Positions 1-8,889 of a stretch of DNA of 64,000 bases are shown in pieces. The first letter of the stretch is position 1; each line of letters begins with the position of its first letter. The notes under the pieces were generated by a model that did not search any database, had not been told where the DNA came from, and saw nothing but the letters and a program-made list of their open reading frames with translations. A program made the translations under genes and the position numbers. The stretch is taken from contig NZ_JBKINJ010000002.1 in assembly GCF_046602855.1 (NCBI RefSeq), positions 372,001 to 436,000 on the forward strand, read 5' to 3'. This DNA is from Gracilimonas sp046602855. Its GTDB lineage: Bacteria; Bacteroidota; Rhodothermia; Balneolales; Balneolaceae.

Positions 1-188
1 ATACAACACTGGATGAGGTTTTAACTAAGATAAACAACGGAACGGGTACACTCGGAAAACTTGCCAACGACCCGTCGCTATACAATAACATTGATAGTCT
101 ATCTGTTAATCTTAACCAGCTTATCAAAAATATTAACGAAGATCCCGGTAAGTATCTCAAACACATGAGGCTGATCGAGGTATTTTAA
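1..188 (+). CDS. MCE/MlaD-family protein, C-terminal end (partial)
   Basis: This is the last 61 codons of a gene entering from the left edge, read in the frame starting at base 3 and ending in TAA at 186-188. The tail contains GTGTLGKLANDPSLYNNI followed by a short helical stretch and EDPGKYLKHMRLIEVF. The 'GTLGKL..DPSLY.N' block and the 'P.KY.K' ending are typical of the C-termini of MCE (mammalian cell entry/MlaD-like) proteins of Bacteroidota, the inner-membrane-anchored substrate-binding part of lipid transport ABC systems. The MCE domain itself lies outside the window, so the assignment rests on the tail alone. Confidence 0.65.
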   Translation, partial: TTLDEVLTKINNGTGTLGKLANDPSLYNNIDSLSVNLNQLIKNINEDPGKYLKHMRLIEVF

Positions 189-325
189 CCACCGTTTTAT
201 TTGAATTAGCTTTCAATTCCTGCGGTATTGGCTTATATTTCCAAGCTTACTACCAAAGGTACCGCAATGGCCTTTGTGGTAACCAAATCGCAAATTTATA
301 AATGTTTTTTTAGAGGTAACCTTTT

Positions 326-2098
326 ATGGGTGTAATGGAAAAAATGAGAAACAGCACCGGAATTATCCTGTGGGTGCTGATCGGATCTTTTGGTTTACTC
401 TGGGTCTTGGCCGATGTAAACTTTTTTGATGCACTCCAAGCCGGCCCAAACTCGCTTGGCAGTGTAAATGGTGAAAAGATCACAAACGAAGAATATCAGA
501 GTAGAATTCAGTACTATTCTAATGCTTACAGCCAACAGACCGGGAATTCTATGACTCCGGAAATGCGGGCTTTCTATGAAAATCAGGCCTGGGATGAACT
601 TGTAAATTCCCGTTTGCTCGACCAAAAAATGGAAGAGCTTGGTATAACTGTTACTGATCAGGAAATTTTGGATATGGTATATGGGGATAACCCTGCACCT
701 ATCATTCGTCAGAATTTCACCCGTGAAGATGGCACCATCGATCGTGCAGCGATACAGCAAGTACTTTCTTCCAGCGAATATTCTCAACAAGCAGTTGCTC
801 TTGAAGTTCAGCTTCGCAACCAGCGCAGACAACAAAAGCTGCAAAACTTTATTGCAGCCGGCTTGCAGGTAACTGATCAGGAAGTTGAAGACGAATACAT
901 CCGCAACAATACCATAGCAGAGGTTAACTACCTGCGTTTTCCATTCAGTGAAGTAGCAGAACAAGAACTGAACATCTCAGACTCTGAGCTCCGAAGTTAT
1001 TACAATAACAACAAAGAACGGTTTTCAAGAGAAGAGAGCTATCGTTTTCGTTATGTGACTTTCAGCAAGCTCCCAACCGCAGAAGATACTGCTCAGATCA
1101 TTGAAGATTTAAGAGAACTAAAAACCCCCTTTGCTGAATCTGAAAACGATTCACTTTTCCTATCCCGACAGGGTTCTTCCACTGACTACAACTCTTCTTT
1201 TGTCAGTGAAGACGATATCCGGGATGAATATCAGGCTGTGTTAGATCTTAACGTAGGTGAAGTGTCTGATGTGATCTTAACTGCAAACCAGGCTGCGATC
1301 CTTAAAAAAGAAGCTGAGCGTGGAAATGAGGTCAAATTTCAGATCATGAGTTATAACATTCAGGCTCTGCCGGCTACTATTGACGATGCTAACGAAAGAG
1401 CAGCCGATTTTGAGTTTTTTGCCTCAGAAGAAACTGATTTTGAGGAAGAAGCCCAATCAAGAGATCTGGAGATCAAAGAGGCTTTTGCTACTAAAGGCAA
1501 TGACTTTATTTCAGGCTTGGGAACCAGTCAGCAGATCATGAATTTCCTTGACAGATCTGATGAAGGTGATATTTCTGATGTTTTGGAACTGAATTCAGAT
1601 TTCGTAGTGCTTGAAGTTCTTGAAGTGACCCCTGAAGGCTACCGCCCATTCGAGGAAGTCAGAACTCAGGTTGAAAATCTTGTTAATATTGACAGACGTA
1701 AGGAATTAACAGAAGAACGAGTTCAGGGATTGCTTAACCAGTATCAAACACTTGAAGCTATAGCTGAGCAAACTGATCAGGAAATACAATCACAAAATAA
1801 CCTGAGAGCCAACGCAACGGTCATTCAAGGTGCAGGGCGTGAACCAATGGTAATTGGAGCCGTACTCAGTCTTAATGAAGGCCAAACATCCGATGTAATA
1901 GTTGGGAACAGTGCTGCATTCATCGTTGAAGTTGTAAACAAAGAAGAAGCTGACCTGGCAAACTTAACTCCACAAACAAGAAATGAGATCCGTCAGAGAC
2001 TTGAGCAACGAAAATTTGAGGAATTCAACTCTATTTGGTTGGAAGAATTGCGAGAGAGTGCTAAAATCGTAGATAACAGAGACCGCTTGCTACGATAA
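326..2098 (+). CDS. PpiD/SurA-like membrane-anchored periplasmic chaperone (peptidyl-prolyl isomerase family)
   Basis: 590 aa. A short basic N-terminus is followed by one transmembrane anchor (about residues 13-32), then a SurA_N-type chaperone region (about 45-190, beginning GSVNGEKITNEEYQSR) and a weakly conserved parvulin-like region (about 230-440). This is the PpiD architecture: anchored in the inner membrane, helping newly exported outer-membrane proteins fold. Parvulin catalytic residues are not obvious, so isomerase activity is uncertain. ATG at 326 has GAGG at 313-316; an in-frame ATG at 338 is a possible alternative. The gene is closed by a strong terminator at 2126. Downstream lie riboflavin genes, so it is probably monocistronic. 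Confidence 0.8.
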   Translation: MGVMEKMRNSTGIILWVLIGSFGLLWVLADVNFFDALQAGPNSLGSVNGEKITNEEYQSRIQYYSNAYSQQTGNSMTPEMRAFYENQAWDELVNSRLLDQKMEELGITVTDQEILDMVYGDNPAPIIRQNFTREDGTIDRAAIQQVLSSSEYSQQAVALEVQLRNQRRQQKLQNFIAAGLQVTDQEVEDEYIRNNTIAEVNYLRFPFSEVAEQELNISDSELRSYYNNNKERFSREESYRFRYVTFSKLPTAEDTAQIIEDLRELKTPFAESENDSLFLSRQGSSTDYNSSFVSEDDIRDEYQAVLDLNVGEVSDVILTANQAAILKKEAERGNEVKFQIMSYNIQALPATIDDANERAADFEFFASEETDFEEEAQSRDLEIKEAFATKGNDFISGLGTSQQIMNFLDRSDEGDISDVLELNSDFVVLEVLEVTPEGYRPFEEVRTQVENLVNIDRRKELTEERVQGLLNQYQTLEAIAEQTDQEIQSQNNLRANATVIQGAGREPMVIGAVLSLNEGQTSDVIVGNSAAFIVEVVNKEEADLANLTPQTRNEIRQRLEQRKFEEFNSIWLEELRESAKIVDNRDRLLR

Positions 2099-2125
2099 TT
2101 CTTCAGAAGTTTTATTAAGAATTTG

Positions 2126-2154
2126 GGGTGAGAAGTTTCTTCTCACCCTTTTTT
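2126..2154 (+). terminator. Rho-independent terminator after the PpiD-like gene
   Basis: A perfect 10-bp stem, GGGTGAGAAG (2126-2135) with CTTCTCACCC (2139-2148), has a 3-nt loop and is followed by six T. It lies 28 nt after the stop codon. This is seen directly. Confidence 0.93.
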
Positions 2155-2169
2155 GTTTGCCTTATAGCC

Positions 2170-2190
2170 TAGAGTCTAGAGTCTAGAGTC
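2170..2190 (+). repeat. Three perfect tandem copies of heptamer TAGAGTC
   Basis: Three contiguous copies at 2170-2176, 2177-2183 and 2184-2190, followed by a truncated TA. Overlapping CTAGAG/TCTAGA makes the array partly self-complementary. It lies 21 nt upstream of the ribD start, in the position of a 5' leader. It resembles other word-like spacers found in front of genes in this window (see findings). Confidence 0.85.
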
Positions 2191-2211
2191 TAAAATACCG
2201 TACATTCCAAC

Positions 2212-3342
2212 ATGTCCCAAACTAATCAGCATACAGACGATAAAAAATGGATGGCTGAAGCCCTTGAGCTTGCCAAAAAAGGCAAGGGCATGGTCGCCCC
2301 AAACCCATTGGTTGGATGCGTTATCATTTCAGCCGATGGAACAAAGATCGGTGAAGGGTATCACAGAAAATTCGGAGAGGCACATGCCGAGGTAAATGCC
2401 GTTAATTCTGTTAAAGACCGGAAAGATCTGAAGGGAGCTACCGTCTATGTTACTTTAGAGCCCTGCTCACACCACGGCAAAACGCCGCCTTGTGCAACCA
2501 TGTTAGGTAATTTACCCATTCAACGAGTTGTTGTAGGTATGCGAGACCCTAACCCAAATGTTAATGGAAAGGGTATTCTTCATCTCAGGAATAAAGGTAT
2601 TGAGGTTGAGGTGGGAGTTCTGAACGATAAAGCTGAAAAGCTCAATGAATTTTTCATCCATCATCAGACATTTGGCAGACCATTTATTACTTTAAAAATA
2701 GCTCAAACTGTTGATGGTTATCTGGCAGCAGCTGATGGTGAATCCCAATGGATAACAGGAAAACAATCCAGAAAAATGGTCCATAAATGGCGTTCAGAAT
2801 ATGATGGGGTCATGGTGGGACGAACCACTGCCATCACTGATAATCCAAGCCTTACCGTCAGGCATGTTTCCGGCCGGCAACCTAAGCGCATTGTGATCGA
2901 CGGACCTTATGAGTTACCAAAAGAACTGAATCTTTTTTCTGATAAATTTGAAGAAAAGACCATTATAATCACCTGGAATAAGGAGGCCTCAGCTACAGAT
3001 GCAGATCCCATGCTAAAACTGATGAAGCAAAATTATTTTCGGGGCCACATCCTTCAAGTTTCCAAAGTTGAGGGACATGCCGATCTGCGGCAGGCATTCA
3101 AAATGTTGGGTGAGAAAGGAATTACTTCTATTTTAGTAGAGGGAGGGCAGCAACTCTCATCAGCATTATTACGAGAAGGCTTAGTAGATAAGATCGAACT
3201 GTTTATTGCCCCTAAGTTATTGGGAGCCGGAACCCGGTCCCTTATCGGAATCGGGATCAATAAAATGAGAGATATTGTTGACCTTAAAGACGTCACCTGG
3301 AGCAAAGTGGGTGACGATATGTTATTAACCGGATATATTTAA
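2212..3342 (+). CDS. ribD: Bifunctional riboflavin biosynthesis deaminase/reductase RibD
   Basis: 376 aa. The N-terminal cytidine-deaminase-like domain (about residues 10-155) carries the zinc site HAEVNAV and PCSHHGKTPPC, for deamination of 2,5-diamino-6-ribosylamino-pyrimidinone phosphate. The C-terminal reductase domain (about 155-376) starts RPFITLKIAQTVDGYLA and includes the NADPH-binding type segment SILVEGGQQLSSALL. Length and order match bifunctional RibD. It is followed after 9 nt by ribE, forming a two-gene riboflavin operon. No FMN riboswitch is recognisable in the 113 nt between the previous gene and this one; instead there is a TAGAGTC triplet array. Confidence 0.96.
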   Translation: MSQTNQHTDDKKWMAEALELAKKGKGMVAPNPLVGCVIISADGTKIGEGYHRKFGEAHAEVNAVNSVKDRKDLKGATVYVTLEPCSHHGKTPPCATMLGNLPIQRVVVGMRDPNPNVNGKGILHLRNKGIEVEVGVLNDKAEKLNEFFIHHQTFGRPFITLKIAQTVDGYLAAADGESQWITGKQSRKMVHKWRSEYDGVMVGRTTAITDNPSLTVRHVSGRQPKRIVIDGPYELPKELNLFSDKFEEKTIIITWNKEASATDADPMLKLMKQNYFRGHILQVSKVEGHADLRQAFKMLGEKGITSILVEGGQQLSSALLREGLVDKIELFIAPKLLGAGTRSLIGIGINKMRDIVDLKDVTWSKVGDDMLLTGYI

Positions 3343-3351
3343 TCGAATACT

Positions 3352-3957
3352 ATGTTTACAGGAATTATAGAAGAAGTCGGAAAAATTGAAAATATTAAAT
3401 CTTTGAATGGCGGCGGGCAGGAAATGAAGATCTCTTGCTCTTTTGCAGACACCTGCCATGAGGACGAAAGCATTGCCATCAATGGTGCGTGCCACACGGT
3501 TGTGGCATTTGATGAAAATACCTTTACAGTTCAAAGCGTTGAGGAAACCTTGCGCAAAACCTCTCTCGGATCATTAAAAGACGGAGACCCTATAAATCTG
3601 GAACGATCTATGACTCTTGATCAAGGGATTGAGGGACACATGGTGCAAGGGCATGTAGATACCACCGGAACTATCACCAAGATCGAAAAGGAAGAGACCG
3701 GCTGGCTTTTAACGATAGAATACCCATCAGAATTTGAAAATATGATCGTGGGACGGGGAAGCATTACTTTGGAAGGGATAAGCCTGACCGTAGCCCGAGA
3801 TTCCGGCAATACCTTTGTGGTTGCCATCATCCCTTATACATGGGATTACACGAATCTGAAAGGCAAGAAGATCGGCGACAAGGTGAATCTTGAATTTGAT
3901 ATCATTGGTAAATATGTGGTCAAATACCTTTCGAGCGTAGGCCGCGACTCCCTCTAA
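3352..3957 (+). CDS. ribE: Riboflavin synthase, alpha chain
   Basis: 201 aa with the classic start MFTGIIEEVGKIENI and two homologous lumazine-binding repeats (about residues 1-97 and 98-195; the second opens with EGHMVQGHVDTTG). It dismutates two 6,7-dimethyl-8-ribityllumazine molecules to riboflavin. It follows ribD by 9 nt. Its TAA overlaps, tail to tail by 4 nt, the stop codon of the convergent lptD-like gene. No lumazine synthase (ribH) or ribBA gene is seen nearby. Confidence 0.95.
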   Translation: MFTGIIEEVGKIENIKSLNGGGQEMKISCSFADTCHEDESIAINGACHTVVAFDENTFTVQSVEETLRKTSLGSLKDGDPINLERSMTLDQGIEGHMVQGHVDTTGTITKIEKEETGWLLTIEYPSEFENMIVGRGSITLEGISLTVARDSGNTFVVAIIPYTWDYTNLKGKKIGDKVNLEFDIIGKYVVKYLSSVGRDSL

Positions 3958-6647
3958 AAACCACCATATCTACGGCCTCTTGCACCGGAAGGACTTGAGC
4001 TTCTTTCCAGATTTTTAAGGACTGGCAGCTTCTGGAATAAACTCTGTATTTGGGAGCTGTTTACGCTCAACCTGAAGAAATAATATTTAAACTCTCCAAA
4101 CGGATTGATCTGAAACGACAGATTCCAGCACTCAAGATCTCTGCTCAGCGCAAACTGAGACGGAGTAAATTCTTTACCAACAAAATCATATCCCACATCT
4201 GTATTGAAGCGCCATTTCGGGGTTAAATTAAACGAAATGCTGGATGCACGCAGTGTGGCTCTCTTGGTCGGTTCATCATTAAAACGATACGTCCAGCTAT
4301 AACTGAAGTTCAGAGAAACGCTCCATGGTGAACTCAAAGGCGGAACCGGCTCATAACCAAACCTTGTATCTATGGGATGGAAGGTGGATTGATCGAAGGG
4401 ATCATATCTGCGTCGGTACTCCGGTGTGTAAACCTGAACTCCGTCACCGCCTCTGAACGAAGTACTCGCATTTACTGAAAAAGAGCGGAGCTGGGCTAAT
4501 TTTTTACTATCCTCTATAAAAAAACGGTCGAACTCTCTGCCGGTTGAATCAAACTGATAAAATGAGAAGTTAGCTGTAGCACTTAAATTCAAACCATCAA
4601 TAGCACTGGAGCTTATTCGGGTCCTAAGATCGCTTAAATTCAAACTGTCGGCAGCAAAATTGTATGATGTATTCAATGATAGGTTGTCAATGAATCGGAT
4701 ATTATTTTCACTTACTTCCCCTGTGCTGTCGCGTTTTACCCGTTTGGTCTCAAATACATTTCGCATCGAGAAGTTCAATGACCTCGATTCTCCCCTCCCG
4801 GGACCACCAAAAATTGCATCTTCAAAGATGGAATATTGTTGTGTATTGCCAAGTGAATCGGTCTGAACCGTTTTATAATACCCCCATCGTTCCGCACTGA
4901 AATCAGGTCTGTAGCTAAAGCTTAAACTTGGCCGTACTGTATGTCTTAATCCCCGAAAACTTCCCAGCCTCATATTTGATATTCCATAAAAGGTCGTTCC
5001 AAAACTGAGGTTTGTACTGAATTCTCTTGAAGCAGCGAATCCGTATTTCTTATTGGTTTCAACACGATTGGAATCGGCATTAAATGTCTTTCGAACTGTG
5101 GATGGATACCAGTTTTCAGTATAATTTATTCCGGTTGAGATGTTAAGGAACTGGCTTGGTATGATCTGTCCAATTTGTAGTCCGGCCTGATGTTGTAAGC
5201 CTGCCTGAATATACCGGTCGTTACCTGTTGCAACTTCGTACTTATCCTTATCCGTTAATGCTTCAAAGAATGAGATCTCAGAGCTGTCTGCATCAATCGG
5301 ATCAAAATTGAACTGTGACCTGAGGTTATTGCTATAACTTAAACTTATGGTTTCGTACCAATCCTGATTTCCCGTTCCTGTACTACTTTGAAACGGTGAT
5401 ATATTTTTCAGCCTGAAGTTGGCTGAGGGTCCGCTCAGTCGAGTTGAGGAATTCGTAAAGTTTTGAACAAGCTGTGCATTGGTACTGAAACTATACAGGT
5501 TTTCTGGATGCCTGTAGTTATAGGAAACTTTTGAATTCGAATTGACCTCAGCCCGATCATCGATATCGTATGAGTTCCGCCTGTTGAAATCGGCAGTTCT
5601 TAAATTTACGTTGGCTGATAAACTTGCATATGGCGATATGGTTTGGCTGTGCTGTACCGATACTGATCGCTGTATGGTTTCCGAAAAATCAGGGTCTGTT
5701 GGCTCCATACCGCGGTCATTGGAATATCCCAGTCTTATTGAGCCATTGTACAGATCAGTATTTCTATACTGCATCAAACCATTTAAATAAAAAGAACCGG
5801 AGGTGTAAATATCCCCGTCAACCTGCCCGGTCAGATAATCATTAAAATACTGAAACCATCCAACGTTCTGCAGGCCAAGTCCCCGGTTGTTCTGATCCTG
5901 AAAAGCATAGGTTGGAGTTAGGAGTCCTGACCGCTGTTTCTCAATATCTGTGGGTACATAACCAAATGGAAAGATAATTGGGTACGGAATATCCAGAATA
6001 TACAGTTGAGCATTACTGAAGAAAAGTTCGTCTTCATCCACGAGCTTCATTTTTTTGGCTTTCAGATAATAGTACATGTATTCGGGGGGACAGGTAGAGT
6101 AGATCCCATCCTCAATAAAAACTTCACTCTCATTTACATTCTTTATTTTTGAACCAATCAGATGACCTTCTGAAACCTTCACTTGTGCAGCTTCAAACTT
6201 CCCTTTCTGTGTTTTATAGTTAAACAAAATTCGTGTACTTTTGATCTCATCCGATTCCCGGATCAGGACCGGCCTCGACAGGGTATCCTCAGGGGTTAAG
6301 GTGGTTGCTTCAACGGTGGTGTTATCAATATCCATATTGATCTCACCTGCCTTAAGTTCACCTGCCGAATGCTTCACACTGGCTGAACCAAATAGAAACG
6401 CCTTCTTTCCACCTTTGAAATTAATTACCAACGAGTCACTTGACTGAAATCTAACGGCATCGTCAGGAACATTACTTATTTCAGTTTGACCCGGAGGACC
6501 GTTTTTATTTCGCTGAAGAGTGGTATCCGGCCTGACAGCTACAGAATCGGTTTGTTGGGCTAAAACCGGAAGTTCCATCAACACAAAAAGACAAAAAATA
6601 ACTAAGCCCTTGCCCGTATATGTGTTGATGGCTAAGGTCATATACAA
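3954..6647 (-). CDS. LptD-like outer-membrane LPS assembly protein
   Basis: 897 aa. A signal peptide (hydrophobic core about residues 14-29, GLVIFCLFVLMELPVLAQ) precedes a low-complexity linker and an OstA/LptA-like jelly-roll region (about 60-190, e.g. DSLVINFKGGKKAFLFGSA). The rest is a long beta-barrel-like region rich in alternating aromatic/polar strands. This matches putative LPS-assembly LptD proteins of Bacteroidota, which insert LPS in the outer membrane. The start at 6647 gives MYMTLAINTY; an in-frame ATG two codons later could equally serve. The ROK kinase gene ends only 6 nt upstream, so the two are probably cotranscribed. The 3' end overlaps ribE by 4 nt. Confidence 0.85.
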   Translation of the reverse strand: MYMTLAINTYTGKGLVIFCLFVLMELPVLAQQTDSVAVRPDTTLQRNKNGPPGQTEISNVPDDAVRFQSSDSLVINFKGGKKAFLFGSASVKHSAGELKAGEINMDIDNTTVEATTLTPEDTLSRPVLIRESDEIKSTRILFNYKTQKGKFEAAQVKVSEGHLIGSKIKNVNESEVFIEDGIYSTCPPEYMYYYLKAKKMKLVDEDELFFSNAQLYILDIPYPIIFPFGYVPTDIEKQRSGLLTPTYAFQDQNNRGLGLQNVGWFQYFNDYLTGQVDGDIYTSGSFYLNGLMQYRNTDLYNGSIRLGYSNDRGMEPTDPDFSETIQRSVSVQHSQTISPYASLSANVNLRTADFNRRNSYDIDDRAEVNSNSKVSYNYRHPENLYSFSTNAQLVQNFTNSSTRLSGPSANFRLKNISPFQSSTGTGNQDWYETISLSYSNNLRSQFNFDPIDADSSEISFFEALTDKDKYEVATGNDRYIQAGLQHQAGLQIGQIIPSQFLNISTGINYTENWYPSTVRKTFNADSNRVETNKKYGFAASREFSTNLSFGTTFYGISNMRLGSFRGLRHTVRPSLSFSYRPDFSAERWGYYKTVQTDSLGNTQQYSIFEDAIFGGPGRGESRSLNFSMRNVFETKRVKRDSTGEVSENNIRFIDNLSLNTSYNFAADSLNLSDLRTRISSSAIDGLNLSATANFSFYQFDSTGREFDRFFIEDSKKLAQLRSFSVNASTSFRGGDGVQVYTPEYRRRYDPFDQSTFHPIDTRFGYEPVPPLSSPWSVSLNFSYSWTYRFNDEPTKRATLRASSISFNLTPKWRFNTDVGYDFVGKEFTPSQFALSRDLECWNLSFQINPFGEFKYYFFRLSVNSSQIQSLFQKLPVLKNLERSSSPSGARGRRYGGF

Positions 6648-6653
6648 TTATGA

Positions 6654-7598
6654 TTAAGAGAAAGAATCAAAAGCTAATCCTGCTGCTCCAAGTAAGGCAC
6701 TGTCATTGCCAAGATCTTCGTAAGTGAGCTCAAACCCTTCTCTGAACGGCTCCATCATATGCTTGTTTACGATATCCTTTGCAGGTTCAAATAGAAAATC
6801 ACCGGCTTTAGACACGCCTCCGCTTACAACAAACTTTCTGATATCCATCATATGCACGTAGTTAATGATCGCATATCCCAGTCGCTGACCGCTTTTAGCG
6901 AGAATTTCTATGGCTAGCTCATTGCCTTCCCTTGCTGCATTGGTAAGGTCAACGGGTTCAAGCTGACTAAAGTCTTTGAAGAACTTTTTATAAAGCGGGT
7001 TAGAAGGATTTTGTGAAATAAGATCCGATGCATACCGGCTCAAAAAGCGCTGTCCCAGGTAGGCTTCTACGGTTCCTCTTGTAACACTGTTTGAAAGTGG
7101 GCCATGGTAATCTATGATCACATGACCAAGTTCACCGGCCATACCCATAGTTCCCTTAAAGAGTTTGCGTTCATATATGATCCCACCACCGACCCCGGTT
7201 CCAAGGGTGATCATGATAAAACTGTCGTATTTATTACCAACACCAAAATGGAGGGAACCTAGCGCCGCAATATTTGCATCGTTCTCGATCTTGCAGGGGA
7301 TACCCAATCTGTTTTCCATTTCCTGTGCAGCATTAACCGAACCCCATCCTGGCAGATTAGGCGGGTTATTGATTGTGGTCTGATCCTTAGAAACCATACC
7401 AGGCATTCCCATACCCATTCCGATGATCTCATTCTTTTTTATGAGGTCTTTGACAGTATCTGCTATTCTGTCAAGTAAATGATCTTTTCCAAGATTAGCC
7501 TGAGTGGGAGTTGTAACCTGGTCAATAATTCCATTTTCTTTATCAACGACAGCTGCTTTGATATTGGTTCCGCCGAGATCTACACCAATAGCTTTCAT
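6654..7598 (-). CDS. ROK-family sugar kinase (glucokinase-like) lacking the zinc-binding cysteines
   Basis: 314 aa. The ATP-binding start KAIGVDLGGTNIKAAVV, the sugar-binding and catalytic Asp segment IENDANIAALGS, the phosphate loop GTGVGGGI and GELGHVIID identify the ROK family (sugar phosphorylation in the cytosol). Immediately after GELGHV, where ROK kinases normally carry a structural zinc motif of the form CxCGxxGCxE, this protein reads SNSVTRGTVE, so all three motif cysteines are replaced. The glycines, the Glu and the downstream AYLGQ remain aligned. The gene probably sits in an operon divIC-rok-lptD. Substrate cannot be read from the sequence. Confidence 0.88.
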   Translation of the reverse strand: MKAIGVDLGGTNIKAAVVDKENGIIDQVTTPTQANLGKDHLLDRIADTVKDLIKKNEIIGMGMGMPGMVSKDQTTINNPPNLPGWGSVNAAQEMENRLGIPCKIENDANIAALGSLHFGVGNKYDSFIMITLGTGVGGGIIYERKLFKGTMGMAGELGHVIIDYHGPLSNSVTRGTVEAYLGQRFLSRYASDLISQNPSNPLYKKFFKDFSQLEPVDLTNAAREGNELAIEILAKSGQRLGYAIINYVHMMDIRKFVVSGGVSKAGDFLFEPAKDIVNKHMMEPFREGFELTYEDLGNDSALLGAAGLAFDSFS

Positions 7599-7671
7599 TT
7601 AGTATAATTTTAGAATCGAAATTTGTTTTGGTGAAGATAACAGGCAGGGTATCACGAACCAAACAGAAGCT

Positions 7672-7977
7672 CTATTTCTCTCGTTTAACTTTGTAGACCG
7701 TTTCACCAGATCTTCGCATCCCATATTCTTCACGAGCTATCTTCTCGAGCAAAGCAGGATCCTCATTCAATCTTTCGATCTTGACTTTGAGTTCCTCGGA
7801 CCTGTCGTTAAGATCCTCTGTTCTTTCTTTTAATTCTTCTTTTTGAGAATAAAGATCCCAACGTGTTTTCAAGCTGTAGGTATCTATGAAAGTGAACCAT
7901 GCCACTACAAATGTGGTAAGTAAAATTACCAGAAAAGACTTTTTCCACCTGAGCGGATTAAAAAATTGTAGGTTCAT
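7672..7977 (-). CDS. DivIC/FtsB-like septum formation initiator
   Basis: 101 aa: a short cytoplasmic N-terminus, one transmembrane helix (about residues 14-31) and a long charged coiled coil (about 40-75, heptads such as EELKERTEDLNDRSEELKVK), ending with LEKIAREEYGMRRSGETVYK. The 'EKIARE.YGM...GE.VYK' ending is diagnostic for the FtsB/DivIC family, which bridges FtsL and FtsQ-type proteins at the division septum. It is first in a minus-strand run with the ROK kinase (73 nt downstream) and lptD. Confidence 0.87.
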   Translation of the reverse strand: MNLQFFNPLRWKKSFLVILLTTFVVAWFTFIDTYSLKTRWDLYSQKEELKERTEDLNDRSEELKVKIERLNEDPALLEKIAREEYGMRRSGETVYKVKREK

Positions 7978-8111
7978 AAATAAGCCTGTAGATTATTCGC
8001 TGAGACCAAAATACGTTAATTTGCCTATTAAGTACAATTTGCTGTTTTGAACCTTATATTCTTTTGTAGAAAACAATAATAACATACAAACTGACCTTCG
8101 ATAAGCTAGTA

Positions 8112-8145
8112 ATAAAAAACCCCATCCGAGATCAATCGTATGGGG
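8112..8145 (-). terminator. Rho-independent terminator after tRNA-Lys
   Basis: On the minus strand CCCCAT (8145-8140) pairs with ATGGGG (8125-8120), with an inner CGA/TCG extension, followed by a T-rich run (8119-8112). It lies 43 nt downstream of the tRNA-Lys 3' end, so it probably ends that transcript. Confidence 0.85.
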
Positions 8146-8187
8146 CTGGTCAAGAGAGAGTCTTAAAAAGTCTTCAAAAATAAAAAG

Positions 8188-8260
8188 TGAATCGGGAGGG
8201 GCTCGAACCCTCGACCCACGGCTTAAAAGGCCGTTGCTCTACCAACTGAGCTACCGATTC
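8188..8260 (-). tRNA. tRNA-Lys (anticodon TTT)
   Basis: The 73-nt minus-strand sequence folds as a full cloverleaf. The acceptor stem GAATCGG pairs with CCGATTC, the D arm contains AGCTCAGTTGGTAGAGC, the anticodon stem ACGGC/GCCGT encloses loop CTTTTAA (anticodon TTT, Lys), and the T arm contains GGGTTCGAGCCCC-like sequence. The discriminator base is A and CCA is not encoded. A terminator follows. Confidence 0.97.
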
Positions 8261-8323
8261 TTAATTCAGATTCCAAAGATAAGGCATTTATAAATTAGAG
8301 TACAAGGAAAAATTGAATTTTTC

Positions 8324-8830
8324 TCAATTTTCTTGCAGCCTTTTCAATATCTGAACAAGCTCAGTTTCAATTGGTAATTGTGGCCTTTCAACGATTCTTC
8401 CATATTCATTACCGTCTTTCAGAACCACAACGGTGGGAATATATTTGATATCAAACAATTTTAAAAATTCATTTGGGAATTTTTTTTGTTCATCCACACC
8501 AACATATGTGACTTCAATCTGATCATTATTCACAAGGTTCAGTGTTTTCACCAATCCCGGAGTGTACTTGGTTGATTCTCTGCACCAACTTCCAAAAAAC
8601 ACAACTATGGAATAATCTCCATTCAGACTGCTTAAATACTCAATATCCCTTGGATCCGGTTCATATCTGTCAACATACACTTTAAAGATCCTACTGTTCT
8701 CTATTATTTGATCTAATGTAACCTCACCTATCAGGTTATCTTGCACATCTTGACTCATGGCCTCTTCACTCCACAAGACTGAAAAGCCTATCAATAAGAA
8801 AATAAAAAAAGAGACTCTTGCAGAGTTCAT
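8324..8830 (-). CDS. Secreted thioredoxin-fold protein with a monothiol active site
   Basis: 168 aa with an N-terminal signal peptide (about residues 1-26). The thioredoxin fold is recognisable by VVFFGSWCRESTKYTP (about 75-90) and the cis-proline segment DIKYIPTVVVLKDG. The usual CxxC motif is WCRES here: the resolving cysteine is a serine, so it cannot act as a normal dithiol oxidoreductase. It may act through mixed disulfides or as a binding protein in the periplasm. It sits upstream of the tRNA on the same strand and divergent from the HIT gene. Confidence 0.8.
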   Translation of the reverse strand: MNSARVSFFIFLLIGFSVLWSEEAMSQDVQDNLIGEVTLDQIIENSRIFKVYVDRYEPDPRDIEYLSSLNGDYSIVVFFGSWCRESTKYTPGLVKTLNLVNNDQIEVTYVGVDEQKKFPNEFLKLFDIKYIPTVVVLKDGNEYGRIVERPQLPIETELVQILKRLQEN

Positions 8831-8889
8831 AAGGATTTCTGTTTATTGGATAGTATCTTCTTTCAAATTAACAGCTTTGATTAAAAATT

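Noticed and set aside
2170..2190. TAGAGTC array considered as CRISPR or plasmid iteron
   Set aside because: Only three 7-nt units without spacers; no replication gene nearby.
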